Below are positions 1 to 10,290 of a stretch of 11,316 nt of DNA, in pieces. The DNA is from an uncultured Beijerinckiaceae bacterium (GTDB lineage: Bacteria > Pseudomonadota > Alphaproteobacteria > Rhizobiales > Beijerinckiaceae). The stretch spans positions 1 to 11,316 of the forward strand of contig CALMRL010000405.1 in assembly GCA_937873345.1 (NCBI GenBank). The letters are read 5' to 3'. The notes beneath the pieces were generated by a model. It saw nothing but the letters and a program-made list of their open reading frames with translations, was not told the origin of the DNA and searched no databases. The stretch's first letter is position 1. Every line of letters starts with the position of its first letter. A program made the position numbers and the translations under genes.

Positions 1-771
1 GCCGAGGATGAACAGGCTCGCGAGCATGGCGCCCCGTGTCGGGGTGGCGCCGGCCGATGCGGCATAGACCGGCAGCAGGTTGAGACCCGCCGTTTCGATC
101 GCGCCGTGCAGCGTCGCCGCGAGCATGATCGCGGGCGCGGCGACGTAGCAGCGCAGCAGGTTCGAGCGTCGGCGAGGTTCGATGGCAGGCGCCTCGCCCG
201 CCGCCGCGCGCCGCACGAGCGCCGCAGCCCCGAGCAGCACGATCCCGGCGATGAGCGGCCCCGGCCCGCGCGGGTCGAAGACAGCCAGCAGCGAGGGGCC
301 GAGCGCGAAGGCGGCGGCGACCCCGGCGACGTAGAGGCCGATCACCAGACCGCGCCAGCCGTCGGAGACGCGGGCGGTGATCCAGTATTCGCCGATGACG
401 AAGAGCACGGTGGCGCATCCGCCTTCGACGGCGCGCAGCACCAGCCACGCCGTGAAGGACCGCGTCAGGGCGAAACCGGCCAAGGCAAGGGCTGCGAGGG
501 CCAGCGCCGCGTTGAGCAGGCGCACCGTGCCCAGTCGCGCCGCCGCGGTGGGAATGAGAGGCGCCACCGCGAAGGCGGCGATGCCGGCCGCGGCGGCGTT
601 GAAGCCCACCGCGCGAGCGGAATAGCCGGCCTCGTGCAGCCGGATGGCCAGCGTCGCCGCGAGCATCGACAGCGAACAGGCGCCGAAGGCGATGAGGAGG
701 ATCGGCCCGGCTGGCAGTTCCGCCCTGAAACGCTGGAAGCTCGTCGACGCGTTTTCTGCGCCATGCATCAT
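1..771 (-). CDS. MFS transporter, N-terminal part (cut by window edge)
   Basis: This open frame has no stop before position 1, so only the first 257 residues are visible. It is a hydrophobic, Ala/Leu/Gly-rich multi-pass membrane protein of major facilitator superfamily type. Visible hydrophobic segments lie at about residues 21-43, 55-75, 84-104, 106-126, 140-163, 171-187 and 207-226, with a charged linker (about 188-205) where MFS proteins have the cytoplasmic loop between their two halves. The stretch around residues 112-150 (RAVEGGCATVLFVIGEYW, then a basic GWRG turn) resembles the YcaD-like uncharacterised MFS subgroup; that is recall, not a search. No substrate can be named. Two adjacent ATG codons (771 and 768) could start it; the first is used here. 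It begins 25 nt after the stop of the DUF983 gene on the same strand, so it may be the last gene of the topA-rnr-DUF983 run. The Shine-Dalgarno signal is weak. Confidence 0.8.
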   Translation of the reverse strand, partial: MMHGAENASTSFQRFRAELPAGPILLIAFGACSLSMLAATLAIRLHEAGYSARAVGFNAAAAGIAAFAVAPLIPTAAARLGTVRLLNAALALAALALAGFALTRSFTAWLVLRAVEGGCATVLFVIGEYWITARVSDGWRGLVIGLYVAGVAAAFALGPSLLAVFDPRGPGPLIAGIVLLGAAALVRRAAAGEAPAIEPRRRSNLLRCYVAAPAIMLAATLHGAIETAGLNLLPVYAASAGATPTRGAMLASLFILG

Positions 772-796
772 GGCCGGGGCGATCGCCCGAGGCGGA

Positions 797-1297
797 TCAG
801 GCTGCCGAGCGCCGCGCTTCCGACACCGCAACGCCGGCGCCCCCAGAGGGGGAGGGCACAGGGCCATGCGCCGCCTCCGGCAACGGAGCGACATGCGCCG
901 TCTCGAAGCCGTGCATGCGCAGCGCCCATTGGTAGGCAATCAGCCCGCCCTTGCAGATCGGCAACAGCCACAGCGACAGCACCACGACGAGGCTCGGCCA
1001 CAACGCGTAGTGAAGGCCGAGAGGCAGGTCGGGCCAAAGATCGTCGACGACCAGCAGGGCGGCAACGAGCACGTGGCCGACAGCGAAAATCGTCAAATAC
1101 TGCGGGAAGTCGTCGGCGCGATGGTGGAACAGCTCCTCGCCGCAGACTGGACAATGGTCGTGGACCTTGCTGTAGCCGTGCAACAGGCGGCCTTCGCCGC
1201 AGGCCGGACAGCGACCGCGCATCCCTCGCCGCACGGCGAGGAAGGCATCTCTTCGAGCGGAGCTTATCCGCTCGGCGGCGGGAAGGGGCATATCCAT
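797..1297 (-). CDS. DUF983 family zinc-ribbon membrane protein
   Basis: A 166-residue protein of unknown function. Near the N-terminus two CxxC pairs (RCPACG with C30/C33, and HCPVCG with C49/C52) form a likely zinc ribbon. They are followed by two hydrophobic segments at about residues 67-85 and 98-118, then a conserved-looking KGG...YQWALRMHG stretch and an Ala/Pro-rich tail. This is the usual architecture of DUF983, a small membrane-anchored family common in alphaproteobacteria whose role is not established. The ATG at 1297 is preceded by a short purine stretch (GAAAG) that is a poor ribosome site; an in-frame ATG two codons later (1291) is an alternative. It lies 51 nt downstream of rnr on the same strand, a neighbourhood I recall from other alphaproteobacteria, so co-transcription with topA-rnr is likely. 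Confidence 0.87.
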   Translation of the reverse strand: MDMPLPAAERISSARRDAFLAVRRGMRGRCPACGEGRLLHGYSKVHDHCPVCGEELFHHRADDFPQYLTIFAVGHVLVAALLVVDDLWPDLPLGLHYALWPSLVVVLSLWLLPICKGGLIAYQWALRMHGFETAHVAPLPEAAHGPVPSPSGGAGVAVSEARRSAA

Positions 1298-1348
1298 ACT
1301 TTCACGCGCAACAGTCGTCGTACGTAAATACTACAGATCGATCGCGAC

Positions 1349-3666
1349 CTAAACGCGACGACGGAATGACGCGCGACCCGATGAGCGTCGCGCCGCGGCG
1401 CCCGCGCGTCGCGAGCGCTGGTCGCCGCCACGACCCTTTTCGGCAAGATCCGCACCCGCGAGCGAGAAGCGCAGAGCACCCGCAAACGGCGCCGCCTCCT
1501 CCAACCGCACGCGGACGGGGTCGCCCAGGCGCAACACCTCTCCCGACCGGGAGCCGACGAGCGCGTGCATCGCCTCGTCGTAGCGGAAGTACTCCTCGCC
1601 GAGCGTCGCCGCCGGCACGAAGCCGTCGGCGCCGGTGTCGGCAAGCCGGACGAACAGTCCTGCGCGGGTGACGCCGGCGATGCGGCCCTCGAAGGTGGCG
1701 CCGATCCGATCGGCGAGGTGGGCTGCGATCAGCCTATCGACCGTCTCACGCTCCGCCGCCATCGCCCGGCGCTCGGTCGCCGAGATGCGCTCCGCCACCG
1801 CGTCGAGCTCGTCCTTGGCAACGTCGGGCAGGGCACCCTCGCCGAGCCGGCAGGCGCGCAATAACGCGCGGTGCACGACGAGGTCGGCGTAGCGGCGGAT
1901 CGGCGAGGTGAAATGCGCGTAACGGCGCAAATGAAGGCCGAAATGACCGTAGTTGTCGGCGGTGTACTCCGCCTGCGCCTGGGAGCGCAGCACCACGTCG
2001 TTGACGACCTGCTCGTGCTCGGTGCCGCGCACGCGAGCGAGGATGCCGTTGAACTGAGCGGGGTTGAGCACCTGTCCCTTGGCAAGCTTGATGCCGATCG
2101 TCTCCAGGAACTCGGCCAGGTGGTGCAGCTTCTCGGCGGAGGGCTCGCCGTGAGCCCGGTAGATCAGGAGCTGCCGGCGCTCTTCCAGCAGCTCCGCTGC
2201 GGCGACGTTGGCAAGGATCATGAATTCCTCGATCAGCCGATGAGCATCGAGGCGTTCCGGGGTGAGGACGCGGTCGACCTTGCCCTCCGCGTCGAGCACG
2301 ATCCTGCGCTCGGGCAGGTCGAGCTCCAACGTCTGCCGCCTTGCCCGCGCCAGCTTCAGCGCGGCAGAGGCGGCGTAGAGCGGCCGCAGCACTGGATCGA
2401 CAAGCGGCGCCGTGATCTCGTCCGGAACGCCGTCATTCGCGGCCTGCGCCTGCGCGTAGGCGAGCCTGGCATGCGAGCGCATCAGCACGCGGTGCAGCGA
2501 GTGCCGCAGCTTGTCGCCCCTGGCATCGATCACCATCCGCATCGCCAGCGCGGGGCGATCCTCGTGCGGTCGCAGCGAGCACAACTCGTTGGAGATGCGC
2601 TCGGGCAGCATCGGCACGACGCGATCGGGGAAGTACACGGAGTTGCCGCGCTCCAGAGCCTCGCGGTCGAGCGCGGAGCCCGGCCGCACGTAGGCGGCGA
2701 CATCGGCGATGGCCACCGTCAGCACGAAGCCGCCGGCATTGGCGGGATCGGGGTCGGCGACGGCGTGCACGGCGTCGTCGTGGTCCTTGGCGTCGGCGGG
2801 GTCGATGGTGACGAGGGGCAGGGCGCGCCAATCCTCGCGGTCACCGGTGGTGGCGGACGGCGCGGCCTCCGCTTCGGCGATCGTCTCCGGCCGGAAGACG
2901 CTGGGGATGCGGTGCGCGTGAATGGCGATCAGGCTCACCGCCTTTTCGCTCGCGAGCGAGCCGATGCGCTCGGCGATGCGGGCCTGCGGCAGGCCGAGCC
3001 GGTCGCCGCGCAGCACCTCGACGGCGACGAGGTCGCCATCCTCGGCCTCGCCTTCGTCACCAGCGCGCACGGCGTAGGCGCCTCGATTCGCGGCTTTCTT
3101 GTCGATGGGCAACACTTGGCCGCCGTTGCCGGGATCGCGCCTGTAGATGCCGAGCACCCGAGCCCGTGCCGCCGGCAGGATCTTGACCACCCGCCCGCTG
3201 TAGGCCGGCTCGTCGCGGGCGGCGTCGCGGATCGCCTCGGTGCGGATGAGCGCCCGATCACCCAAACCCGGCGTCGGCGTGCCGGGGCGGGGGCGGCGCG
3301 GCATCAGCAGCACGATGGTCGGCGCCTCGCCACGGGACGCGTCCCAATCGACCGGCTTCGCCAGCAGGTCGCCGTCGCGGTCACGGGTGAACACCTCCGC
3401 GAGCACCACGGGATCGAGGGCGCCGGGCCGTGTCAGGCTTTTGCGCCTGCGCTCGATCGCGCCCTCGGCCTCGAGGTCGCGCAACACGCGCTTCAACCCG
3501 ACGCGGTCGGCACCCTTCAGGTTGAAGGCGCGCGCGACCTCGCGCTTGCCGATCTTCGGTGCCGCCCGCTCACCGGCCGTCTCGCGCTCGCGGGCGATGA
3601 AGGCGATGATCTCCTCGCGCGAGGGCAGGGGAGTGGCGGCGGGGACAGCGTCTCGCGCCTTCTTCG

Positions 3667-3670
<4 letters not shown>
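1349..3670 (-). CDS. rnr: Ribonuclease R
   Basis: A 773-residue RNB-family 3'-5' exoribonuclease, close to the usual length (E. coli about 813). It degrades structured RNA processively in the cytoplasm, acting in mRNA decay and rRNA/tmRNA quality control. Domains in order: an N-terminal winged-helix segment (about 15-75), cold-shock-type OB folds (about 80-260), the RNB catalytic domain (about 281-610), an S1 domain (about 655-740) and a short Arg-rich basic tail. The catalytic signature TIDPADAKDHDDAV supplies the four metal-binding aspartates D290, D296, D298 and D299. The late RNB motif HFTSPIRRYADLVVHR lies at 586-601. Its ATG overlaps the topA stop as ATGA, which strongly suggests translational coupling to topA, since no independent promoter or leader is possible in zero spacing. 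All key residues are present; I see no defect. Confidence 0.97.
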
Positions 3671-6525
<2,855 letters not shown>

Positions 6526-6594
6526 TCGCGCTCGTTTCCCTGTCCCAGACCGGCGCTGCCACCGCGAAGCATCAAGCGTGAGCTTCGGAGCAGC

Positions 6595-6623
6595 CATATG
6601 GTGCGACAGGCCGGCGATGCCAA
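6595..6623 (-). promoter_or_regulatory. Candidate sigma-70 type promoter for topA-rnr
   Basis: On the minus strand TTGGCA (6623-6618, five of six matches to TTGACA) is followed after exactly 17 nt by CATATG (6600-6595), a weak -10 hexamer. This would start transcription near 6588 and leave a leader of about 60 nt before the topA ATG at 6525. It is pattern matching only. It sits in the 185-bp region between topA and the divergent transporter, which must hold promoters for both directions; I found no convincing plus-strand promoter there. Confidence 0.3.
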
Positions 6624-6697
6624 GCGCCGCCCTCCGCGCGGCATGCCTCCCTGCGGCAAGCTGGCCCGCTCCTTGCCTCGGCCCGGCGCGATTGATT

Positions 6698-6703
6698 GGG
6701 GGA
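6698..6703 (+). promoter_or_regulatory. Shine-Dalgarno site that fixes the transporter start
   Basis: GGGGGA ends 7 nt before the ATG at 6711. It overlaps an in-frame TTG at 6696 that would otherwise extend the protein by five residues. The good spacing to the ATG favours 6711 as the true start. Confidence 0.6.
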
Positions 6704-6710
6704 CGAAAGA

Positions 6711-7553
6711 ATGGTTGATGCCGTGCGGCCTTCACAGGTGGTGCAGGCGATGATCGAAGCCGGCTCGGTGAGGGCGCGCCTTCCCGTGGGCGAGCTGTTC
6801 GTGCGCTCCGCTCTTGCCGGGGCCTTTCTTGGCGTCGCCACCACGCTGGCCTTCACCGCCGCCACCCAGACCGGCGTGCCGATCGTCGGGGCGCTGATCT
6901 TCCCCGTCGGCTTCGCGATGATCATGGTGCTCGGCCTCGACCTGATCACCGGCTCCTTCGCGATCCTCCCGATGGCCGTGATGGCGCGCAAGGCGACGTT
7001 CGGCCAGCTCGTCAGGAACTGGATCGTGACCTTCGCCGGCAACTACGTCGGCGCCCTGGTCCTCGCCGGCCTGATGTACCTGTCGCTGAGCAAAGGCGGC
7101 ATGAACTTCGACGATCCCATCATCGCCAAGATCACCGGCGCCGTCACGGCGCGAACGGCCGGCTTCTCCAACGCCGGCACCGCCGGCCTCGTGACCGACT
7201 TCGTCCGCGCGATGCTGTGCAACTGGATGGTCTGCCTCGGCCTCGTGATGGCGCTCTGCGCCAAGACGTCCACCGGGAAGATCCTCGGCTGCTGGCTGCC
7301 GATCGTGATCTTCTTCGGCCAGGGCTTCGAGCACGCCGTCGTCAACATGGCACTCATGCCGCTCGGCCTAATGCTCGGCGCCAAGGCGACGATCTCCCAG
7401 TACCTGCTGGCGAACGAGCTGCCGACGACGATCGGCAATCTCCTCGGGGGTTTCCTCTTCACCGGTCTCGCGCTCTATCTCGCCTACCCCAGTGGTTCGG
7501 CGGCGCTTAGCCACGACACCCTCGCCGAAGCGCACGCCGTTCCCGCGGAGTGA
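6711..7553 (+). CDS. Formate/nitrite transporter family channel
   Basis: A 280-residue integral inner-membrane protein of the FNT family (FocA/NirC/HSC-like), close to the usual length of about 280. The family forms pentamers in which each subunit moves small monovalent anions such as formate, nitrite or hydrosulfide. About six hydrophobic segments are visible (around 30-52, 58-82, 103-127, 158-183, 192-215 and 239-260). The GLDLITGSF stretch (about 75-83, T80) matches the FocA omega-loop region around Thr91. GFEHAVVNM (H208) matches the FocA pore histidine His209. NELPTTIGNLLGG matches the last conserved FNT motif. The substrate cannot be told from sequence, so no symbol is given. The ATG at 6711 is chosen for its strong upstream GGGGGA. 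The gene has its own terminator, so it appears to be a single-gene unit wedged between divergent topA and co-directional pyrB. Confidence 0.93.
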   Translation: MVDAVRPSQVVQAMIEAGSVRARLPVGELFVRSALAGAFLGVATTLAFTAATQTGVPIVGALIFPVGFAMIMVLGLDLITGSFAILPMAVMARKATFGQLVRNWIVTFAGNYVGALVLAGLMYLSLSKGGMNFDDPIIAKITGAVTARTAGFSNAGTAGLVTDFVRAMLCNWMVCLGLVMALCAKTSTGKILGCWLPIVIFFGQGFEHAVVNMALMPLGLMLGAKATISQYLLANELPTTIGNLLGGFLFTGLALYLAYPSGSAALSHDTLAEAHAVPAE

Positions 7554-7577
7554 AGGACGGCTTCATACCGCCAGGAA

Positions 7578-7610
7578 GGGGCCGTCCGCTCGTGCGAGCG
7601 GCCTTTTCGT
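7578..7610 (+). terminator. Rho-independent terminator after the FNT gene
   Basis: A GC-rich hairpin, CCGCTC (7586-7591), loop GTGC, GAGCGG (7596-7601), is followed by CCTTTTCGTTT with a T4 run at 7604-7607. Flanking GG and CC bases can lengthen the stem across a small bulge. It lies about 30 nt after the transporter stop and ahead of pyrB, so it separates the two transcription units. Confidence 0.8.
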
Positions 7611-7622
7611 TTGCCGCCCCTT

Positions 7623-7650
7623 TTGACTCCCGGCGGGGCGGCGCGATAGG
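7623..7650 (+). promoter_or_regulatory. Candidate promoter for pyrB-pyrC with a near-zero leader
   Basis: TTGACT (7623-7628, five of six matches to the -35 consensus) is followed after 16 nt by GATAGG (7645-7650), a poor -10. A start about 7 nt further on would fall within a few bases of the pyrB ATG at 7660, giving an almost leaderless mRNA. Alternatively the AGG at 7648-7650 is simply the Shine-Dalgarno site (9 nt before the ATG). There is no room for an attenuator or riboswitch between the upstream terminator and the gene. Confidence 0.35.
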
Positions 7651-7659
7651 CCCGGTCGC

Positions 7660-8598
7660 ATGGCAGACCTCCAGCTCCGCAGCCGCCACCATCTCGGCAT
7701 CGAGGGCCTGACCCTTCTCGAAGTGAACGCCCTCCTCGACAAGGCGGAGGAGGCGGTCGCCGTCTCACGTCAGGTCGAGAAGAAGCGAGCCACCCTGCGC
7801 GGGCGCACCCAGATCAACCTGTTCTTCGAGAACTCGACGCGCACCCAGTCGTCCTTCGAGATCGCCGGCAAGCGGCTCGGCGCCGACGTGATGAACATGT
7901 CGGTCGCCACCTCCTCGGTGAAGAAGGGCGAGACCCTCATCGACACGGCGATCACGCTGAATGCGATGCGCCCGGACATCATCGTGGTGCGCCACGCCCA
8001 GGCCGGTGCCGTACACCTGCTCGCGCGCAAGGTGGACTGCTCGGTCGTCAACGCCGGCGACGGCGCGCACGAGCACCCGACGCAGGCGCTCCTCGACGCG
8101 CTGACGATCCGCCGCAACAGGGGGCATGTCGAGGGTCTGACGGTGGCGATCTGCGGCGACGTCCTGCACTCGCGCGTCGCCCGATCCAACATCCTTCTTC
8201 TATCGCTGCTCGGCGCCCGCGTCCGTGTCGTCGCTCCGTCGACGCTCCTGCCGTCCGGGATCGAGCGGATGGGGGTGGAGGTGCATCGCGGCATGCATTC
8301 GGGGCTCCGCGATGCCGACGTCGTGATGTGTCTGCGCCTGCAGCGCGAGCGGATGCACGGCGGCTTCGTCCCCTCGACGCGCGAGTACTTCCAGTTCTTC
8401 GGCCTCGACGAAGCGAAGCTGTCGCTGGCCAAGCCGGATGCCCTGGTGATGCATCCCGGCCCGATGAACCGAGGCGTCGAGATCGGCTCGGCGGTCGCCG
8501 ACGGCGCGCAGAGCCTGATCCGCGAGCAGGTCGAGATGGGCGTCGCCGTGCGCATGGCGGTGCTCGAAGCGCTGGCGCAGCACCTGCCGAACGCCTGA
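7660..8598 (+). CDS. pyrB: Aspartate carbamoyltransferase catalytic subunit
   Basis: A 312-residue enzyme that joins carbamoyl phosphate to aspartate, the committed step of pyrimidine synthesis. The carbamoyl-phosphate site FFENSTRTQSSFE (about 55-67, with S59-T60-R61-T62) is intact. So are the mobile-loop lysines in SSVKKGET (K88/K89), the HPTQALLD motif (H139-Q142), and the aspartate-domain motif HPGPMNRGVEI (265-275). The length is that of a bare catalytic chain. There is no N-terminal extension like the one reported for Pseudomonas PyrB and no pyrI regulatory gene nearby. It is followed after 40 nt by a dihydroorotase-like gene on the same strand, the pyrB-pyrC arrangement in which the second product can form part of the transcarbamoylase complex. 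Confidence 0.97.
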   Translation: MADLQLRSRHHLGIEGLTLLEVNALLDKAEEAVAVSRQVEKKRATLRGRTQINLFFENSTRTQSSFEIAGKRLGADVMNMSVATSSVKKGETLIDTAITLNAMRPDIIVVRHAQAGAVHLLARKVDCSVVNAGDGAHEHPTQALLDALTIRRNRGHVEGLTVAICGDVLHSRVARSNILLLSLLGARVRVVAPSTLLPSGIERMGVEVHRGMHSGLRDADVVMCLRLQRERMHGGFVPSTREYFQFFGLDEAKLSLAKPDALVMHPGPMNRGVEIGSAVADGAQSLIREQVEMGVAVRMAVLEALAQHLPNA

Positions 8599-8638
8599 GA
8601 TGCCGGACGCAAGCTGCTAGCTTGGAACCCCGCACGCG

Positions 8639-9949
8639 ATGTATGCCGGCGTCATGACCGCCCCACCCCTCGCGCTCGTCAATGCCCGCCTGATCGACCC
8701 GCAGGCCGGTACGGCGGTGCCCGGCGGCGTGCTGGTGCAAGACGGGGTCATCGCCGCCTGCGGCACCGACGTGACCGCCGCTGGACTATCGGAGGCGACA
8801 CGCCTCGTCGATTGCCGCGGCGACGTCGTAGCGCCAGGGCTGATCGACATCGGCGCCTTCGTCGGCGAGCCCGGCGCCGAGTACCGCGAGACGATCGCCA
8901 CCGCGACCGCCGCGGCGGCGGCCGGCGGCGTCACCTCGATCCTCGCGCGTCCCGACACCAGCCCGCCGGTCGACGACCCGGCCGTGGTGGACTTCCTGCT
9001 GCGCCGCGCCCGCGATACCGGCAGGGTGCGCATCCTGCCCTGCGCTGCGCTCACCAAGGGTCTGCGCGGCGAGGAAGTCGCCGAGATCGGCTTGTTGCTG
9101 CAGGCCGGCGCGGTCGCCTTCTCCGAAGGCGGACGGACGCTGCGCAATGCCCGCGTGCTGCGTCGCGCGATGCTCTATGCGCGCGACTTCGACGCCCTGA
9201 CGATCCACGCCACGCAGGACCCTGACCTCGCCGCCGATGGCGTGATGAACGAGGGCGAACTGGCCTCCCGCCTCGGCCTGCCCGGCATCCCGCGCGAGGC
9301 CGAGGTCATCGCGCTGGAGCGCGACATGCGGATCGTGGCGCTGACCGGCGCCCGCTACCACGCCGCCTGCGTCACCACGGCCGAGTCGCTGAAGATCATC
9401 GCGCGGGCAAAGGAAGAAGGGCTGCAGGTGACATGCTCGACCAGCATCAATCACCTGACGCTGAACGAGAACGACATCGGCGACTACCGCACCTTCCTCA
9501 AGCTGTCGCCGCCGCTGCGCAGCGAGGACGATCGCCTGGCCTTGTGCGAAGGGGTCGCGACCGGCCTCGTCGACTGCATCCATTCCGATCACGTGCCGCA
9601 GGATGTCGAGGTGAAGCGGCTGCCCTTCGCCGAGGCGGGGGCCGGTGCGATCGGGCTGGAAACGATGCTCTCGGCGTCGCTTCGCCTCGTCACCGCCGCC
9701 CATGTCGCGTTGCCAACGCTGCTGCGCGCGATGACGAGCCGTCCGGCAGAAATTCTGCGCCTGCCGCAGGGCCGGTTGGCGGTTGGCGCGCCGGCCGACC
9801 TGATCCGCTTCGATCCCGACGAGCCCTACGTCGTCGATCCCGCGGCGTTGCGCTCGCGTTGCAGGAACACGCCCTTCGACGAGGCCCGACTCGAGGGTCG
9901 GGTCAAGCTGACGCTCGTCGCCGGCGCGGTCGCCTTCGAGGCAGGCTGA
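8639..9949 (+). CDS. pyrC: Dihydroorotase-like protein, probably non-catalytic (PyrC'/PyrX type)
   Basis: A 436-residue amidohydrolase-superfamily protein with the overall shape of a type I dihydroorotase: an N-terminal NARLIDP strand, GGVTSI, MNEGELASRLGLPGIPREAE, the LPQGRLAVGAPADL segment and a C-terminal beta-sandwich part. Its active site is eroded. The family motif PGLID-x-HxHxRxPG reads PGLIDIGAFVGEPG (about 67-79), so the histidines are replaced by G72 and F74 and the arginine by G76. The substrate asparagine of MPNT is aspartate (ARPDT). The ligand of the HVST motif is C244 (HAACVTT). The DHAPH motif reads DHVPQ. Only H190 and D317 remain. As in Pseudomonas PyrC', it may serve as a structural partner of PyrB, with active dihydroorotase coded elsewhere; this is inference. 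Start: ATG 8639 has a distant GGAA; an in-frame ATG at 8654 has no better site but fits the usual short N-terminus. Confidence 0.9.
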   Translation: MYAGVMTAPPLALVNARLIDPQAGTAVPGGVLVQDGVIAACGTDVTAAGLSEATRLVDCRGDVVAPGLIDIGAFVGEPGAEYRETIATATAAAAAGGVTSILARPDTSPPVDDPAVVDFLLRRARDTGRVRILPCAALTKGLRGEEVAEIGLLLQAGAVAFSEGGRTLRNARVLRRAMLYARDFDALTIHATQDPDLAADGVMNEGELASRLGLPGIPREAEVIALERDMRIVALTGARYHAACVTTAESLKIIARAKEEGLQVTCSTSINHLTLNENDIGDYRTFLKLSPPLRSEDDRLALCEGVATGLVDCIHSDHVPQDVEVKRLPFAEAGAGAIGLETMLSASLRLVTAAHVALPTLLRAMTSRPAEILRLPQGRLAVGAPADLIRFDPDEPYVVDPAALRSRCRNTPFDEARLEGRVKLTLVAGAVAFEAG

Positions 9950-10019
9950 CGCGACGGGGCCAGACCCGGATGCGCTTCGATGCTTCGACGGTCCGCTTCG
10001 GCTCGGTTGCTCCGGCAGC

Positions 10020-10290
10020 CTATCGCGTCTGGCCGCGGCTGTGCGTCTGTGCAGGGCGGCCTTGCGGAGTCGGCTCTCGGCCACCGACCTGATTGCCGCG
10101 CGGTCCCGCTCCGCGATGCTGCCCGCCTGCCGGCTTGCCGGCGCCGTGCTGCGTTCTCTGCTCGGGACGTGCGTCCCCGCGGCGTCCTTCGCCGGGATGA
10201 GCCTGCGACATGCGCCCCGGCTGCGGGCGACCCTGCTGCGGCGGCCGGGCCCCCGGGGGTGGGGCGGGCAGGGGCGGCGGGGCCGCCGAG
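10020..10290 (-). pseudogene. Possible C-terminal remnant of a Pro/Gly/Gln/Arg-rich protein
   Basis: Read on the minus strand, one frame runs from the carA junction to a TAG at 10020-10022 and encodes about 89 residues rich in Pro, Gly, Gln, Arg and Ala (for example PPQQGRPQPGRMSQ and PQGRPAQTHSRGQTR). This looks like an intrinsically disordered C-terminal tail. Upstream of about 10290 the same frame is only the antisense of carA, so the body of the gene would be missing. Against it, about a fifth of its codons end in A or T, more than in the flanking genes, and low-complexity frames arise easily in GC-rich DNA. I do not recognise a family. Confidence 0.3.
10250..10282 (+). other. C5G5 palindrome plus G-quadruplex motif at the carA breakpoint
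   Basis: A perfect 10-bp palindrome (five C at 10250-10254, five G at 10255-10259) runs directly into further G runs at 10261-10264, 10266-10268, 10271-10274 and 10279-10282. Five runs of at least three G with loops of 1-4 nt fit the classic G-quadruplex pattern on the plus strand. It ends 8 bp before recognisable carA begins. Confidence 0.6.

Larger units (their letters stand above)
9950..10290. other. Non-coding or scrambled stretch between pyrC and the carA remnant
   Basis: These 341 bases carry no intact gene. On the plus strand the only open frames are compositional ones, with runs of Arg, Ala and Pro and no family resemblance. The 5' third of carA, which should be here if carA were whole, is not present in any plus frame. 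The minus strand has a candidate gene end, described separately. No clear terminator for pyrB-pyrC was found. The last 40 bases are extremely G-rich. Confidence 0.6.

Noticed and set aside
106..1671. 521-residue plus-strand open frame crossing MFS, DUF983 and the rnr end
   Set aside because: It spans three minus-strand genes with good family matches and is Arg/Gly-rich, typical of a GC-driven false frame.
6693..6697. TTGAT half-site resembling an FNR/CRP-type box before the FNT gene
   Set aside because: The second half (ATCAA at the proper spacing) is absent, and it lies immediately before the ribosome site rather than at a promoter.
6526..6735. 70-residue N-terminal extension of TopA
   Set aside because: The extra residues have no TopA similarity, family members start at MDVVIVESPSKAKT, and a ribosome site sits before that ATG. 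The extension would also overlap the start of the divergent transporter.
8611..8623. Small inverted repeat AAGCT-GCT-AGCTT between pyrB and pyrC
   Set aside because: A 5-bp stem with a 3-nt loop and no T run is too weak to call a terminator or regulatory element.
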